DNA from: Fibrobacter sp. UBA4375
GTDB lineage: Bacteria > Fibrobacterota > Fibrobacteria > Fibrobacterales > Fibrobacteraceae
Direction of reading: 5' to 3'
Length of the DNA: 30,730 nt
NCBI GenBank assembly: GCA_002391195.1
Contig: DGRZ01000066.1
Location: 25,699 to 56,428, forward strand
Shown here: positions 8,493 to 14,471 of the stretch, piece after piece
How the letters are laid out: each line of letters starts with the position of its first letter
Position numbering within the stretch: position 1 is the first letter of the stretch
Notes under the pieces: model-generated
What the model was told of the DNA's origin: nothing
The model's input: the letters and a program-made list of their open reading frames with translations, nothing else
The model's database searches: none
Made by a program: the position numbers and the translations under genes

Positions 8493-9098
8493 TCAAATGC
8501 GTTGCACCATTTGGACCAGGTTGTTCCTTACGTTGTATTCTACAAAACCGTTCTTCTGGTAGAAATCCATCAATCTAGCATCTTTTTCGCATTCCAGAAA
8601 AACAATCCCGCCGCCTACGATATCCTGACATTCCTTAACCTTAGCCATACAAATGTCAAGCAAAGCATCGCCGCTTATGGGGTGTTGAACCGCCTTTGAA
8701 TAATTTTTCCCTAATTGGGCAATAAGATACGATGAAGCGACATAGACGTTTCGATCTCTATCGTAGGAAGCGAATTTCGCCCATTTGCGCTTTGTGCTAT
8801 TGGACATCTCCACAAACTTAGCGGGTATCGAAATCGGCTTAATCGTCAATGAAAAATATCCCAACAGTTCCTGATTGACGGACGACAAAACTAAATGAGT
8901 CATAGAGAGATTCCGCCTGGAAAAGCTCTCCGCCTTCTTTTTTAGAAAGGACTCCACATCGTCATTCTTTTGCGCAGGCGTCGTTCCCGAAGCGGACTTA
9001 TATGTACTGGAGAAATTCTTGATTTCTCCATTTACAAAAAAACTTGCTCCGGAATCGAGCAAGTCAATAATACGATAACTGGAAAATTCATTCATCAT
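8493..9098 (-). CDS. GNAT acetyltransferase, possible toxin of a two-gene module
   Basis: A 201-residue protein of the GNAT acetyl-CoA-dependent acyltransferase fold. The central part (VLSSVNQELLGYFSLTIKP, then SSYLIAQLGKNYS) and the end (GGIVFLECEKDARLMDFYQKN, then GFVEY) follow the GNAT order of strands, with the acetyl-CoA-binding region near IAQLGKN. The pattern recalls a GNAT group, frequent on mobile and phage-like DNA, with the same FLKKKA, LIAQLGKN and CE(K/D)...L..FY..NGF blocks. The ATG (9098) overlaps the stop of the small upstream gene in an ATGA junction, so translation is coupled. This arrangement is typical of antitoxin-toxin pairs in which a GNAT toxin acetylates aminoacyl-tRNA, but no such activity can be read from the sequence. 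It is followed by repeat copy 1. Confidence 0.75.
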   Translation of the reverse strand: MMNEFSSYRIIDLLDSGASFFVNGEIKNFSSTYKSASGTTPAQKNDDVESFLKKKAESFSRRNLSMTHLVLSSVNQELLGYFSLTIKPISIPAKFVEMSNSTKRKWAKFASYDRDRNVYVASSYLIAQLGKNYSKAVQHPISGDALLDICMAKVKECQDIVGGGIVFLECEKDARLMDFYQKNGFVEYNVRNNLVQMVQRI

Positions 9099-9295
9099 TT
9101 GGCAAATAACTTATTGATTCGTTTTATTTCAGCTGTTTTGTTCTTGGATTTCCATGAAACCCACTTGGACTTCTTGCCAGACCGAATCAATGCGTCTAGC
9201 AAGGAGTCAGCCACCTTCTGACTCCTTATCGAAAAATCCTTTGAAATGCTAGCCGTTGACATGTTACTCCTCGACACGATCACGTTTTTATACAT
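9095..9295 (-). CDS. Small basic protein, possible antitoxin partner of the GNAT
   Basis: A 66-residue Lys/Ser-rich protein with no recognised domain. I start at the ATG at 9295 because a Shine-Dalgarno (AAGGTG) lies 5 bases upstream and a consensus promoter just before that. The open frame continues far upstream only by running through repeat DNA. A central helix-forming stretch (KVADSLLDALIRSGKK) and a basic tail (KSKNKTAEIKRINKLFAK) are compatible with DNA or RNA binding. It ends in an ATGA overlap with the GNAT gene. Position and size fit an antitoxin, but I see no clear ribbon-helix-helix signature, so this remains a context-based guess. Confidence 0.6.
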   Translation of the reverse strand: MYKNVIVSRSNMSTASISKDFSIRSQKVADSLLDALIRSGKKSKWVSWKSKNKTAEIKRINKLFAK

Positions 9296-9308
9296 TTGTT
9301 CACCTTCA

Positions 9309-9337
9309 AATATACACAAACGCGGGGCGGTTGTCAA
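9309..9337 (-). promoter_or_regulatory. Consensus promoter for the small-protein/GNAT pair
   Basis: On the - strand TTGACA (9332-9337) and TATATT (9309-9314) are separated by exactly 17 bases, a near-perfect housekeeping sigma factor site. Transcription would start near 9302, just ahead of the ATG at 9295, giving a very short leader that includes the AAGGTG Shine-Dalgarno. The -35 box coincides with the left edge of repeat copy 2. Confidence 0.7.
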
Positions 9338-9587
9338 TAGCCCCCTCCCCCATGTCATCCCGGCCTTGTGCCGGGATCTCATGCAACTATAGTTGACATC
9401 GAAGGACATCGGGCGTTCCCTGCTGCGCAGGGGCGGGCTCTCGCGGCCGAGTTTATCCTGAGCGAAGCCGAAGGACCTGAGGGCCGAGCGCACAATACCA
9501 GCGGCCCTCCCGGCTTCAATCTCCCTAAAGGGGACCATAGCCACTAAGCAGCAAAGCTGCAAGTGGCTGGAGGCCTAACGCGGACGT
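9332..9587. repeat. Composite hairpin repeat, copy 2 (long form)
   Basis: About 256 bases of hairpin-rich, GC-rich DNA that fills most of the gap between the GNAT module and the DUF3800 module. In order it holds a REP-like palindrome (CCCGGCCTTGTGCCGGG), the palindrome AACTATAGTT, the CCCTGC/GCAGGG hairpin, GGGCTCTCGCGGC, GAGGGCC/GGCCCTC, a CCCTAAAGGGG element, a long hairpin AGCCACT/AGTGGCT (9539-9545 with 9562-9568) with inner stem GCAGC/GCTGC, and the terminal block CCTAACGCGGACG. Most of these blocks recur in the same order in copy 4. No gene is visible inside; open frames that cross it lack ribosome sites. Confidence 0.8.
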
Positions 9588-9616
9588 AAAATGATCATCT
9601 TTATTCGTTCAACCTA

Positions 9617-9645
9617 TTGACATTTGGCTTATAATTAAGTATATT
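9617..9645 (+). promoter_or_regulatory. Consensus promoter for the short RNA and DUF3800 gene
   Basis: TTGACA (9617-9622), a 17-base spacer and TATATT (9640-9645). The spacing and both boxes are close to the ideal housekeeping promoter. The expected start is around 9652, so the first transcribed element is the hairpin RNA, not the protein gene, which begins 70 bases later behind a terminator. Confidence 0.75.
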
Positions 9646-9651
9646 CTTATT

Positions 9652-9706
9652 GGGCTGGTCGAAAGACCCAGGTCCATCTCTGGCGAGGAAGTTCCTCGCT
9701 TTTTTT
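9652..9706 (+). ncRNA. Predicted short structured RNA ahead of the DUF3800 gene
   Basis: A transcript of about 55 nt is predicted between the promoter at 9617-9645 and the terminator ending at 9706. It begins with GGGCTGGTCGAAAGACCCAG, in which GGTC (9657-9660) and GACC (9665-9668) form a stem closed by a GAAA tetraloop; CTG and CAG can extend it with a bulged C. The GGTC at 9671-9674 can pair with the same GACC, so an alternative or pseudoknotted fold is possible. There is no open frame in it. From memory, comparative surveys have reported several structured RNA motifs (named DUF3800-I and onward) beside DUF3800 genes; I cannot tell which, if any, this matches. It could be a regulatory leader or a separate small RNA. 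Confidence 0.55.
9683..9706 (+). terminator. Intrinsic terminator between the short RNA and the DUF3800 gene
   Basis: A 7-bp stem GCGAGGA (9683-9689) with TCCTCGC (9693-9699), loop AGT, followed directly by seven T residues (9700-9706). It lies 12 bases before the DUF3800 start codon, so the protein would be made only from read-through transcripts. Confidence 0.75.
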
Positions 9707-9718
9707 GTGGAGAGAATC

Positions 9719-10363
9719 TTGAAGGAACTAAGCGTTTTCATCGATGAATCGGGGGATTTTGGCGAATACAGCCCACATTCTCCGTACTACATAATAACAA
9801 TGGTGTTCCATAAGCAGGATATCGACATTCAGGAAAATGTCCACCGTCTTGACACGGAATTGTCATATCTCGGATTAGATAATCTTTGCATCCATACCGG
9901 CCCAATTATCCGCAAGGAAGAAATTTACAAAGACATGAGTATCGTTGAACGGAGACGTATTTTCAACAAAATGATGGCGTTTATTCGTTCTGCAGGGATT
10001 CAATATAAATGCTTCTCTATCGAAAAAAAGCACATCAAAGATTCTGTAGAAGCAACAGGCAAACTTTCAAAGCAAATTTCTTCATTTTTAAGAAGTCATT
10101 ATGATGAATTTCTCACTTTTGACGATGTCAAAATTTACTACGACAACGGACAAGTTGAAGTAAGCAAGCTTTTATCGTCCGTATTTAACGCCCTGTTGCC
10201 CAATCCGATTTTTCGAAAAGTGATGCCATCCGATTACAGATTATTCCAAGTCGCAGACTTTATTTGCACGATGGAACTTATAAACCTGAAACTTGAAAGC
10301 AACCTTTTCTCAAAGTCAGAAATGGCATTCTTCGGCAACAGGAGAGATTTGAAGCAGAACTAA
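9719..10363 (+). CDS. DUF3800 domain protein
   Basis: A 214-residue protein of the DUF3800 family, thought to have an RNase H-like fold. It has the three family blocks with likely metal-binding acidic residues: FIDESGDFG at the N-terminus (D9, D13), YYDNGQ (D142) and FQVADF (D180). I choose the TTG at 9719 as start because a good Shine-Dalgarno (GGAGAG, 4 bases upstream) precedes it and DUF3800 proteins normally begin three to six residues before the ESGD motif. An ATG-like reading further upstream at 9650 would run through the promoter and terminator. The function of DUF3800 is not established; its frequent place in defence islands and next to structured RNAs suggests an RNA-linked or abortive-infection role. 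The gene is AT-rich compared with the core genes and is flanked by repeat copies 2 and 3. Confidence 0.85.
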   Translation: MKELSVFIDESGDFGEYSPHSPYYIITMVFHKQDIDIQENVHRLDTELSYLGLDNLCIHTGPIIRKEEIYKDMSIVERRRIFNKMMAFIRSAGIQYKCFSIEKKHIKDSVEATGKLSKQISSFLRSHYDEFLTFDDVKIYYDNGQVEVSKLLSSVFNALLPNPIFRKVMPSDYRLFQVADFICTMELINLKLESNLFSKSEMAFFGNRRDLKQN

Positions 10364-10377
10364 GCCACCCACTCACA

Positions 10378-10520
10378 GGCGTTCCCTGCTGCGCAGGGGC
10401 GGGCTCTCGCGGCACGAAGCCATGGCGTCACCCCACGGCTTCCCCGCCTAGAGGGCCGAGCGCAGGATACGGGCGGCCCTCCCGGCCCTTCGGGCTTCGA
10501 TCCCTAACGCAGACGCGGGA
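10378..10520. repeat. Composite hairpin repeat, copy 3 (short form)
   Basis: Shares the stretch GGCGTTCCCTGCTGCGCAGG, then GGGCTCTCGCGGC, CCACGGCTTCCCCGCCTAGA, the GAGGGCC/GGCCCTC inverted pair, the GCCCTTCGGGC hairpin and the end block CCTAACGCAGACGCGGGA with copy 4. It lacks the left REP-like palindrome and lacks the CCCCTAAAGGGG and AGCCACT/AGTGGCT hairpins on the right. It separates the DUF3800 gene from the convergent AlbA_2 gene. Confidence 0.8.
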
Positions 10521-10532
10521 GATGTCACCGGC

Positions 10533-11927
10533 TCATTTTGGAGTGCAAAAAAAATCCAATGAGATTTCCCAGTGACCGCCCTTGTCGGGGCCAACACGCT
10601 TGACAAGACCCTTTTGTTGCATATTTCTGAGATGAACCCTTATCGTATCGCGATTCTTTCCGCATATTTCCGCTAACGCTTGGATAGTTATTCTTGCATT
10701 GCTTTGAATTTCTGATATAATTCGCGCATCAAGCCCAGACGCATTTTCATACGGATTTTCATACGGATTTTCATACGGATTTACATGCGGATTTACATAC
10801 GGGTTTTCCCGCCTCAAAATGCTGACCATCATGCCGCCCATAGTCGCTTGGAACGACGGAGAAGCTAGTCCGGCGGTCTCGAAGCCGGACTTGATTTTCT
10901 GAATGCCACGGCCCCACGATTCAATGAAACCCGCACGGTAAAAGGCATTGGCGATATTCTTGTTGCGAGGTCTTGACGTATGCTCGCCAAGCAAATCGTC
11001 CATGGTAAAGCCTTCTGGAAGGTTACCCTCGTTCCACAAAAGAATCCTGTCGGCGTACACCTTCATCTGAATAGCCGCCCCGGAATAATCCTTGTGAACA
11101 ACGCTGTTGAAAATTGCTTCCCTGAGGGCGTCCTCGGGAATCTCGAGCGGTTCAATCCGTTGCAGGCCCTCGTAATGTATCGGAGAAATTAAGTATTTGG
11201 ACTTCAGAATGTCCAAAACCCTGTCCGTCATCTGGATGATGTTGCCATCGACAAGGTCCTGGAACATCAAGTCTGTCTCATCTTTGCCAAAGCGGCCTAT
11301 CTTGAACTCTACCGACGTGAAAAACTTTCCGGGATTCTTTCCAAAAAGCAAAATCGCCGCATTTTTCAGCAAGCCATCTTCATTCACCAGATTGAGGTTT
11401 TTCAGAACAGATTCGGTGGGCATCCTTAGCGAACCAACGGGCAAACGCTGCGCATCAACGGCCTTTTCAAGAAAATAGGCTACCGCCTTACGGTCAATAT
11501 CTTTCAGGGTAGCCCCTTTGCAGACAATATCATCCCAAGTCATGCCCAATTTTTTAAGGATAAACTGCTGCAAAGCGGTACCACGAAGTTCCTGCTTGGT
11601 AGCCCCGCTGCGATAATGATAAGCACCATTTAAAGATATTGCGACATTACTCGGCTTGACAACAATTTCGAGATACTCCAAGCCAGACTTTTTATGGATA
11701 TTCACATCAGGGACTATCCCCATGAGCGAGACAATCTTGTTCGGGATATCCTCGGCCAGTTTCTTTGCCTTTTCCACCCCGACCAGGTTGCCCTTGTCAT
11801 CGATACCGATGTACAAAGTTCCGCCTTGGGCATTCGCAAAACCGCATACCCACTGCAAGTACTCGTCACGCCAGGTCTTCTTGAATTCGACATCCTGGGA
11901 TTCAGACTTGGATTCGAACAGTTTCAT
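10533..11927 (-). CDS. AlbA_2/Schlafen-type ATPase-like HTH regulator
   Basis: A 464-residue protein with the AlbA_2 (Schlafen AAA_4) domain at about 10-125, including FANAQGGTLYIGIDD. A HATPase_c_4-like domain follows at about 260-370 (REAIFNSVVHKDY, then ESWGRGIQKI) and a winged HTH at about 400-456 (LAEICGKNRDTIRVHLRNM). Such proteins are often annotated as RecG-like or transcriptional regulators and occur widely in defence islands. The ATG at 11927 follows a strong Shine-Dalgarno (GGAAGGAG, 6 bases upstream). Between the last two domains is a tetrapeptide repeat linker. It has its own consensus promoter and a palindrome in the leader, which fits autoregulation. It stands alone between repeat copies 3 and 4. 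Confidence 0.85.
   Translation of the reverse strand: MKLFESKSESQDVEFKKTWRDEYLQWVCGFANAQGGTLYIGIDDKGNLVGVEKAKKLAEDIPNKIVSLMGIVPDVNIHKKSGLEYLEIVVKPSNVAISLNGAYHYRSGATKQELRGTALQQFILKKLGMTWDDIVCKGATLKDIDRKAVAYFLEKAVDAQRLPVGSLRMPTESVLKNLNLVNEDGLLKNAAILLFGKNPGKFFTSVEFKIGRFGKDETDLMFQDLVDGNIIQMTDRVLDILKSKYLISPIHYEGLQRIEPLEIPEDALREAIFNSVVHKDYSGAAIQMKVYADRILLWNEGNLPEGFTMDDLLGEHTSRPRNKNIANAFYRAGFIESWGRGIQKIKSGFETAGLASPSFQATMGGMMVSILRRENPYVNPHVNPYENPYENPYENASGLDARIISEIQSNARITIQALAEICGKNRDTIRVHLRNMQQKGLVKRVGPDKGGHWEISLDFFCTPK
10746..10805 (-). repeat. 12-bp tandem repeat coding for an NPYE linker
   Basis: Five tandem 12-bp units encode NPYV NPHV NPYE NPYE NPYE (residues 375-394). The unit length is a multiple of three, so gain or loss of units would change linker length without breaking the frame. 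Three units are almost identical at DNA level (TTTTCATACGGA on the + strand), two have diverged, which suggests recent slippage. Confidence 0.85.
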
Positions 11928-11980
11928 CTTCTACTCCTTCCCGCAAACAGGCGTAAAATTGCGGGTCTTAACCGTTTTCC

Positions 11981-11995
11981 GTAGGTTAATCCTAC
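11981..11995. promoter_or_regulatory. Palindrome in the leader, possible operator
   Basis: GTAGG-TTAAT-CCTAC lies just downstream of the expected transcription start of the AlbA_2 gene (about 12002). Its place and symmetry fit an operator, perhaps for the encoded HTH protein. A second hairpin, CCCGCA/TGCGGG, follows closer to the Shine-Dalgarno. Binding is not shown. Confidence 0.35.
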
Positions 11996-12008
11996 TCACT
12001 TGTGCACT

Positions 12009-12037
12009 AATATAGATTTACGAAATAGATTTGTCAA
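12009..12037 (-). promoter_or_regulatory. Consensus promoter for the AlbA_2 regulator
   Basis: On the - strand TTGACA (12032-12037), 17 bases, TATATT (12009-12014). The leader to the ATG at 11927 is about 75 bases and contains two inverted repeats and the GGAAGGAG ribosome site. Confidence 0.75.
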
Positions 12038-12064
12038 GAGGTTTCCGCAAAAAAAACGGACAAC

Positions 12065-12361
12065 TGTCAACACCCCTCCCCCATGTCATCCCGGCCTTGT
12101 GCCGGAATCTCATGCAACTATAGTTGACAAAAGCGATTTACGGGCGTTCCCTGCTGCGCAGGGTCGGGCTCTCGCGGCACGAAACCGTGGCGCGGACTTT
12201 ACCCCGGACTTGTTCCGGGGCCACGGCTTCCCCGCCTAGAGGGCCGAGCGCGGGATACTGGCGGCCCTCCCGGCCCTTCGGGCTTCGATCTCCCCTAAAG
12301 GGGATCATAGCCACTGAGGCAACAAGTTGCCAAGTGGCTGGAGGCCTAACGCAGACGCGGG
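12065..12361. repeat. Composite hairpin repeat, copy 4 (longest form)
   Basis: About 297 bases with all modules of the family: left REP-like palindrome (CCCGGCCTTGTGCCGG), AACTATAGTT, CCCTGC/GCAGGG, GGGCTCTCGCGGC, a hairpin CCCCGGACTTGTTCCGGGG inside CCGTGG/CCACGG, GAGGGCC/GGCCCTC, GCCCTTCGGGC, CCCCTAAAGGGG, and AGCCACT (12309-12315) with AGTGGCT (12333-12339) enclosing GGCAAC/GTTGCC. It ends 6 bases before the stop codon of the last KAP-operon gene. Together with the promoter above it fills the 440-base gap between 11928 and 12367; I see no gene in it. Confidence 0.8.
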
Positions 12362-12367
12362 AAAAAA

Positions 12368-13045
12368 CTACCCAGCATTAATTTCAAGCATTCCATTTAA
12401 ATCAGCCGACTTGCAGGATTGAGCAATATCAGACAAATCACCAACTTCAAGCGTTACATACTCATCAACAACGTCCTTTTTTCGCAACAAGAAACGAAAC
12501 TCTCTTTGATACGAGAACTCTCTTCTTTTTCGGAACGCATTTTTGGGGTATTCATCCAAAACGTTATCCTTGGCGAAATCGTAATAATTCACAGGGCCCA
12601 TGGCAAAATCAAGATTCTTTTTCAGGGCAGCCTTTTCTAATCTTTCAAGAAATAATTCCGCCTGCGGAATCGCAACCGCATGTTCGCCATAATTAATCTT
12701 TTTTTCAGAAAACAATACATCCTGTTTCAAATCATCCAAAGAAGCGTACTGCTTTTGCGAATCAAATCTAATCGTCGAAAAGCACATTACATAGCTTTTC
12801 AAAACATCATCATTATAACAAATTGACACAGGACCAGCTAGATCTTTCAATTCCTGCTGACCAAAGGAAACTTTTATTGAATTAGGCTGAAATATTTTAC
12901 AACATTCATAAGGATCGTTTTGCTTAAAAATACCAGATGCTTCCGTATTCCGAAAATAATTCAAAGAATTAAAGTGCAGATGACCTTTTAAAAAATCATC
13001 ACGATACTTTTCACAACTGAAAAACTTGAATAAACCTCTACACAT
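12368..13045 (-). CDS. Unknown protein, last gene of the KAP operon
   Basis: A 225-residue cytosolic protein without signal or membrane segments. The N-terminal pattern (LFKFFSCEKY, then LHFNSLNYFR, then KQNDPYE) recalls the general layout of DUF2971-type proteins, where a short lead is followed by a strand, FNSP and NDP(Y/F)E, but I cannot assign it with certainty. The C-terminal part has a basic segment (FRKRREFSYQREFRFLLRKK) that could contact nucleic acid. The ATG at 13045 has a Shine-Dalgarno (GGAG, 6 bases upstream); a TTG four codons earlier overlaps that site and is rejected. It starts 25 bases after the preceding gene, so it should be co-transcribed with the KAP NTPase. Confidence 0.7.
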   Translation of the reverse strand: MCRGLFKFFSCEKYRDDFLKGHLHFNSLNYFRNTEASGIFKQNDPYECCKIFQPNSIKVSFGQQELKDLAGPVSICYNDDVLKSYVMCFSTIRFDSQKQYASLDDLKQDVLFSEKKINYGEHAVAIPQAELFLERLEKAALKKNLDFAMGPVNYYDFAKDNVLDEYPKNAFRKRREFSYQREFRFLLRKKDVVDEYVTLEVGDLSDIAQSCKSADLNGMLEINAG

Positions 13046-13070
13046 TTTAGTCTCCAAATTCCTTTCCTAA

Positions 13071-13847
13071 TCACAAATCACTCATAGGAACACTTCCGTG
13101 CAACCCAATCCTAACATCACCTTTCGGATATTGACCAATTTCCCTTATTCTTTCCGTAACATTTATAAGGAAATCAACCGCAGCTTGATAATTCTTATCA
13201 GGCTTACTCATAAGACTAATAAAAAAAGAAATATCAAATACAATGCTTTTATTTTCGTCTAGATTCATATAATCCTCCACGCCAAGAATTAGTTTGTTAT
13301 TCTTTATGGTATTCGCCTCATTTAACAAATATGAACAACTTGCGGATACTATTTTAAACAGTTTAATTATCTTATGTTTATCCTTTTCGGCGAGTGATTT
13401 TATGTTATCAAGATTATACTTTACTCCAATATCCTTAAGTTTATTGATTGCTGCATCATAAGGAAGTGTAGTTTCCGGATATCGAGAACCTATACCGACC
13501 ATATAACCAAATGACGAGTAATCATAATCCTGTAAATTCCAATTAAAATCAGCATCTTGCAACCTCTCATTAAACCACAAAATTCTTTCAACCACCATAA
13601 TCAGTTGGTCATAAATCTGCTTAAAATACAGTGACTTTGCTTTTTTTAACTTTTCTTGTTCTCTTCTATTGTTAGAACAATCCAAAAAGATTGCCATTAT
13701 TGCAGCAGCAATCCCACTGCAGCCAATTCCAGAGAAAACATTATACAAAGGTTGCAAATTTGGATGCGAGCATTCACAAACTAAGGAAGGGACTAACAAC
13801 AGCATCGAACCAAGTATTGTTATAATGTAGATTTTCAAGTTTTTCAT
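13071..13847 (-). CDS. Membrane protein of the KAP operon (258 aa)
   Basis: Two predicted membrane helices near the N-terminus (about 5-24 and 37-55) anchor a long soluble, mainly helical domain of about 200 residues that probably faces the cytosol. The N-terminal Cys-containing stretch between the helices (SLVCECSHPN) is not a lipobox in the usual setting. I recognise no family. A Shine-Dalgarno (AGGG, 7 bases before the ATG) supports the start. It lies 38 bases after the 188-residue membrane protein and 25 before the last gene, in the same operon. A role as membrane effector or sensor is an inference from context. Confidence 0.7.
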   Translation of the reverse strand: MKNLKIYIITILGSMLLLVPSLVCECSHPNLQPLYNVFSGIGCSGIAAAIMAIFLDCSNNRREQEKLKKAKSLYFKQIYDQLIMVVERILWFNERLQDADFNWNLQDYDYSSFGYMVGIGSRYPETTLPYDAAINKLKDIGVKYNLDNIKSLAEKDKHKIIKLFKIVSASCSYLLNEANTIKNNKLILGVEDYMNLDENKSIVFDISFFISLMSKPDKNYQAAVDFLINVTERIREIGQYPKGDVRIGLHGSVPMSDL

Positions 13848-13885
13848 TTTTTGCCCTACATTTTATTGGGATTTTTGTTGTTCCT

Positions 13886-14452
13886 TTATGGCAAGCTAAT
13901 ATTTTGCCCCTCTTGGAACGTTTTCTCAAGTGTTTTATCATTTAGACTATATTTGACCTTTAGGTGTTTCACGACGCCATATTCTGGATCCAATCCCATC
14001 GACTCATTGTCAATTTTAAAACTCTGATTTTCCTTATAAAGACTTCTAATTTTCGCCGTCACATCAGCTTTATTTTGAGGAGTGAAATAAAATGCTGATA
14101 GAATATTCATTTCAGAAAAAAGCTGTTGGTGCTCATCTGTCGTTTCTTCTAAAGGCTCAGAGGTTTTGGCAGAAGTGTTTAATATTTTTGACGCAGTTCT
14201 TTTACAGGAAACAAACAATAATAGGGAAATTATAAAAGCGATTATTGTAATTGTCGCGAAAATGTTAACATACTTGCTTTCGATACCGGAGAACGCAGAT
14301 GAAATCCACCCACCAGCGGCAATAGACATCAATGCAAATACTAAATCCGCAAGCCAGCTTTTCGACGACAGGGTGGCCAAATCATCTTTGGTGACAAGAT
14401 GAAATACGACTTCTTTTTTTACAATTTTAGACTTAACTAACTCATCATTCAT
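13886..14452 (-). CDS. Membrane protein of the KAP operon (188 aa)
   Basis: A small protein with two predicted membrane helices (about 34-53 and 62-82) joined by a short loop, a 33-residue N-terminal tail and a C-terminal soluble part of about 100 residues. No family is recognised. The ATG at 14452 follows a good Shine-Dalgarno (GAGG, 7 bases upstream). It begins 19 bases after the KAP gene stops. The pair of helices close together suggests an oligomeric membrane component; with the next gene it may supply the membrane part that many KAP NTPases carry within their own P-loop domain. Confidence 0.7.
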   Translation of the reverse strand: MNDELVKSKIVKKEVVFHLVTKDDLATLSSKSWLADLVFALMSIAAGGWISSAFSGIESKYVNIFATITIIAFIISLLLFVSCKRTASKILNTSAKTSEPLEETTDEHQQLFSEMNILSAFYFTPQNKADVTAKIRSLYKENQSFKIDNESMGLDPEYGVVKHLKVKYSLNDKTLEKTFQEGQNISLP

Positions 14453-14471
14453 AAGGCATCCTCGCTATTTC

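Noticed and set aside
9296..9562. Extension of the 66-residue frame upstream to 9562
   Set aside because: The extra part runs through repeat DNA and lies upstream of the promoter at 9309-9337; no ribosome site supports it.
9574..9587. GCCTAAC at the end of the composite repeats resembles an integron attC core site (RYYYAAC)
   Set aside because: No matching GTTRRRY partner is found at the right distance in either direction, no integrase is present, and the neighbouring modules have their own promoters and lie on both strands.
9650..9718. A longer DUF3800 reading starting at 9650
   Set aside because: It would translate through the -10 box, hairpin and terminator; the TTG at 9719 has a ribosome site and fits the family N-terminus.
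12000..12239. Short + strand open frames across repeat copy 4
   Set aside because: They follow the repeat, have no Shine-Dalgarno and no coding character; the same frames recur in other copies only because the DNA is repeated.
8369..12361. CRISPR array
   Set aside because: The repeats are long, few, far apart and differ in block content; there are no short regular spacers and no cas genes.
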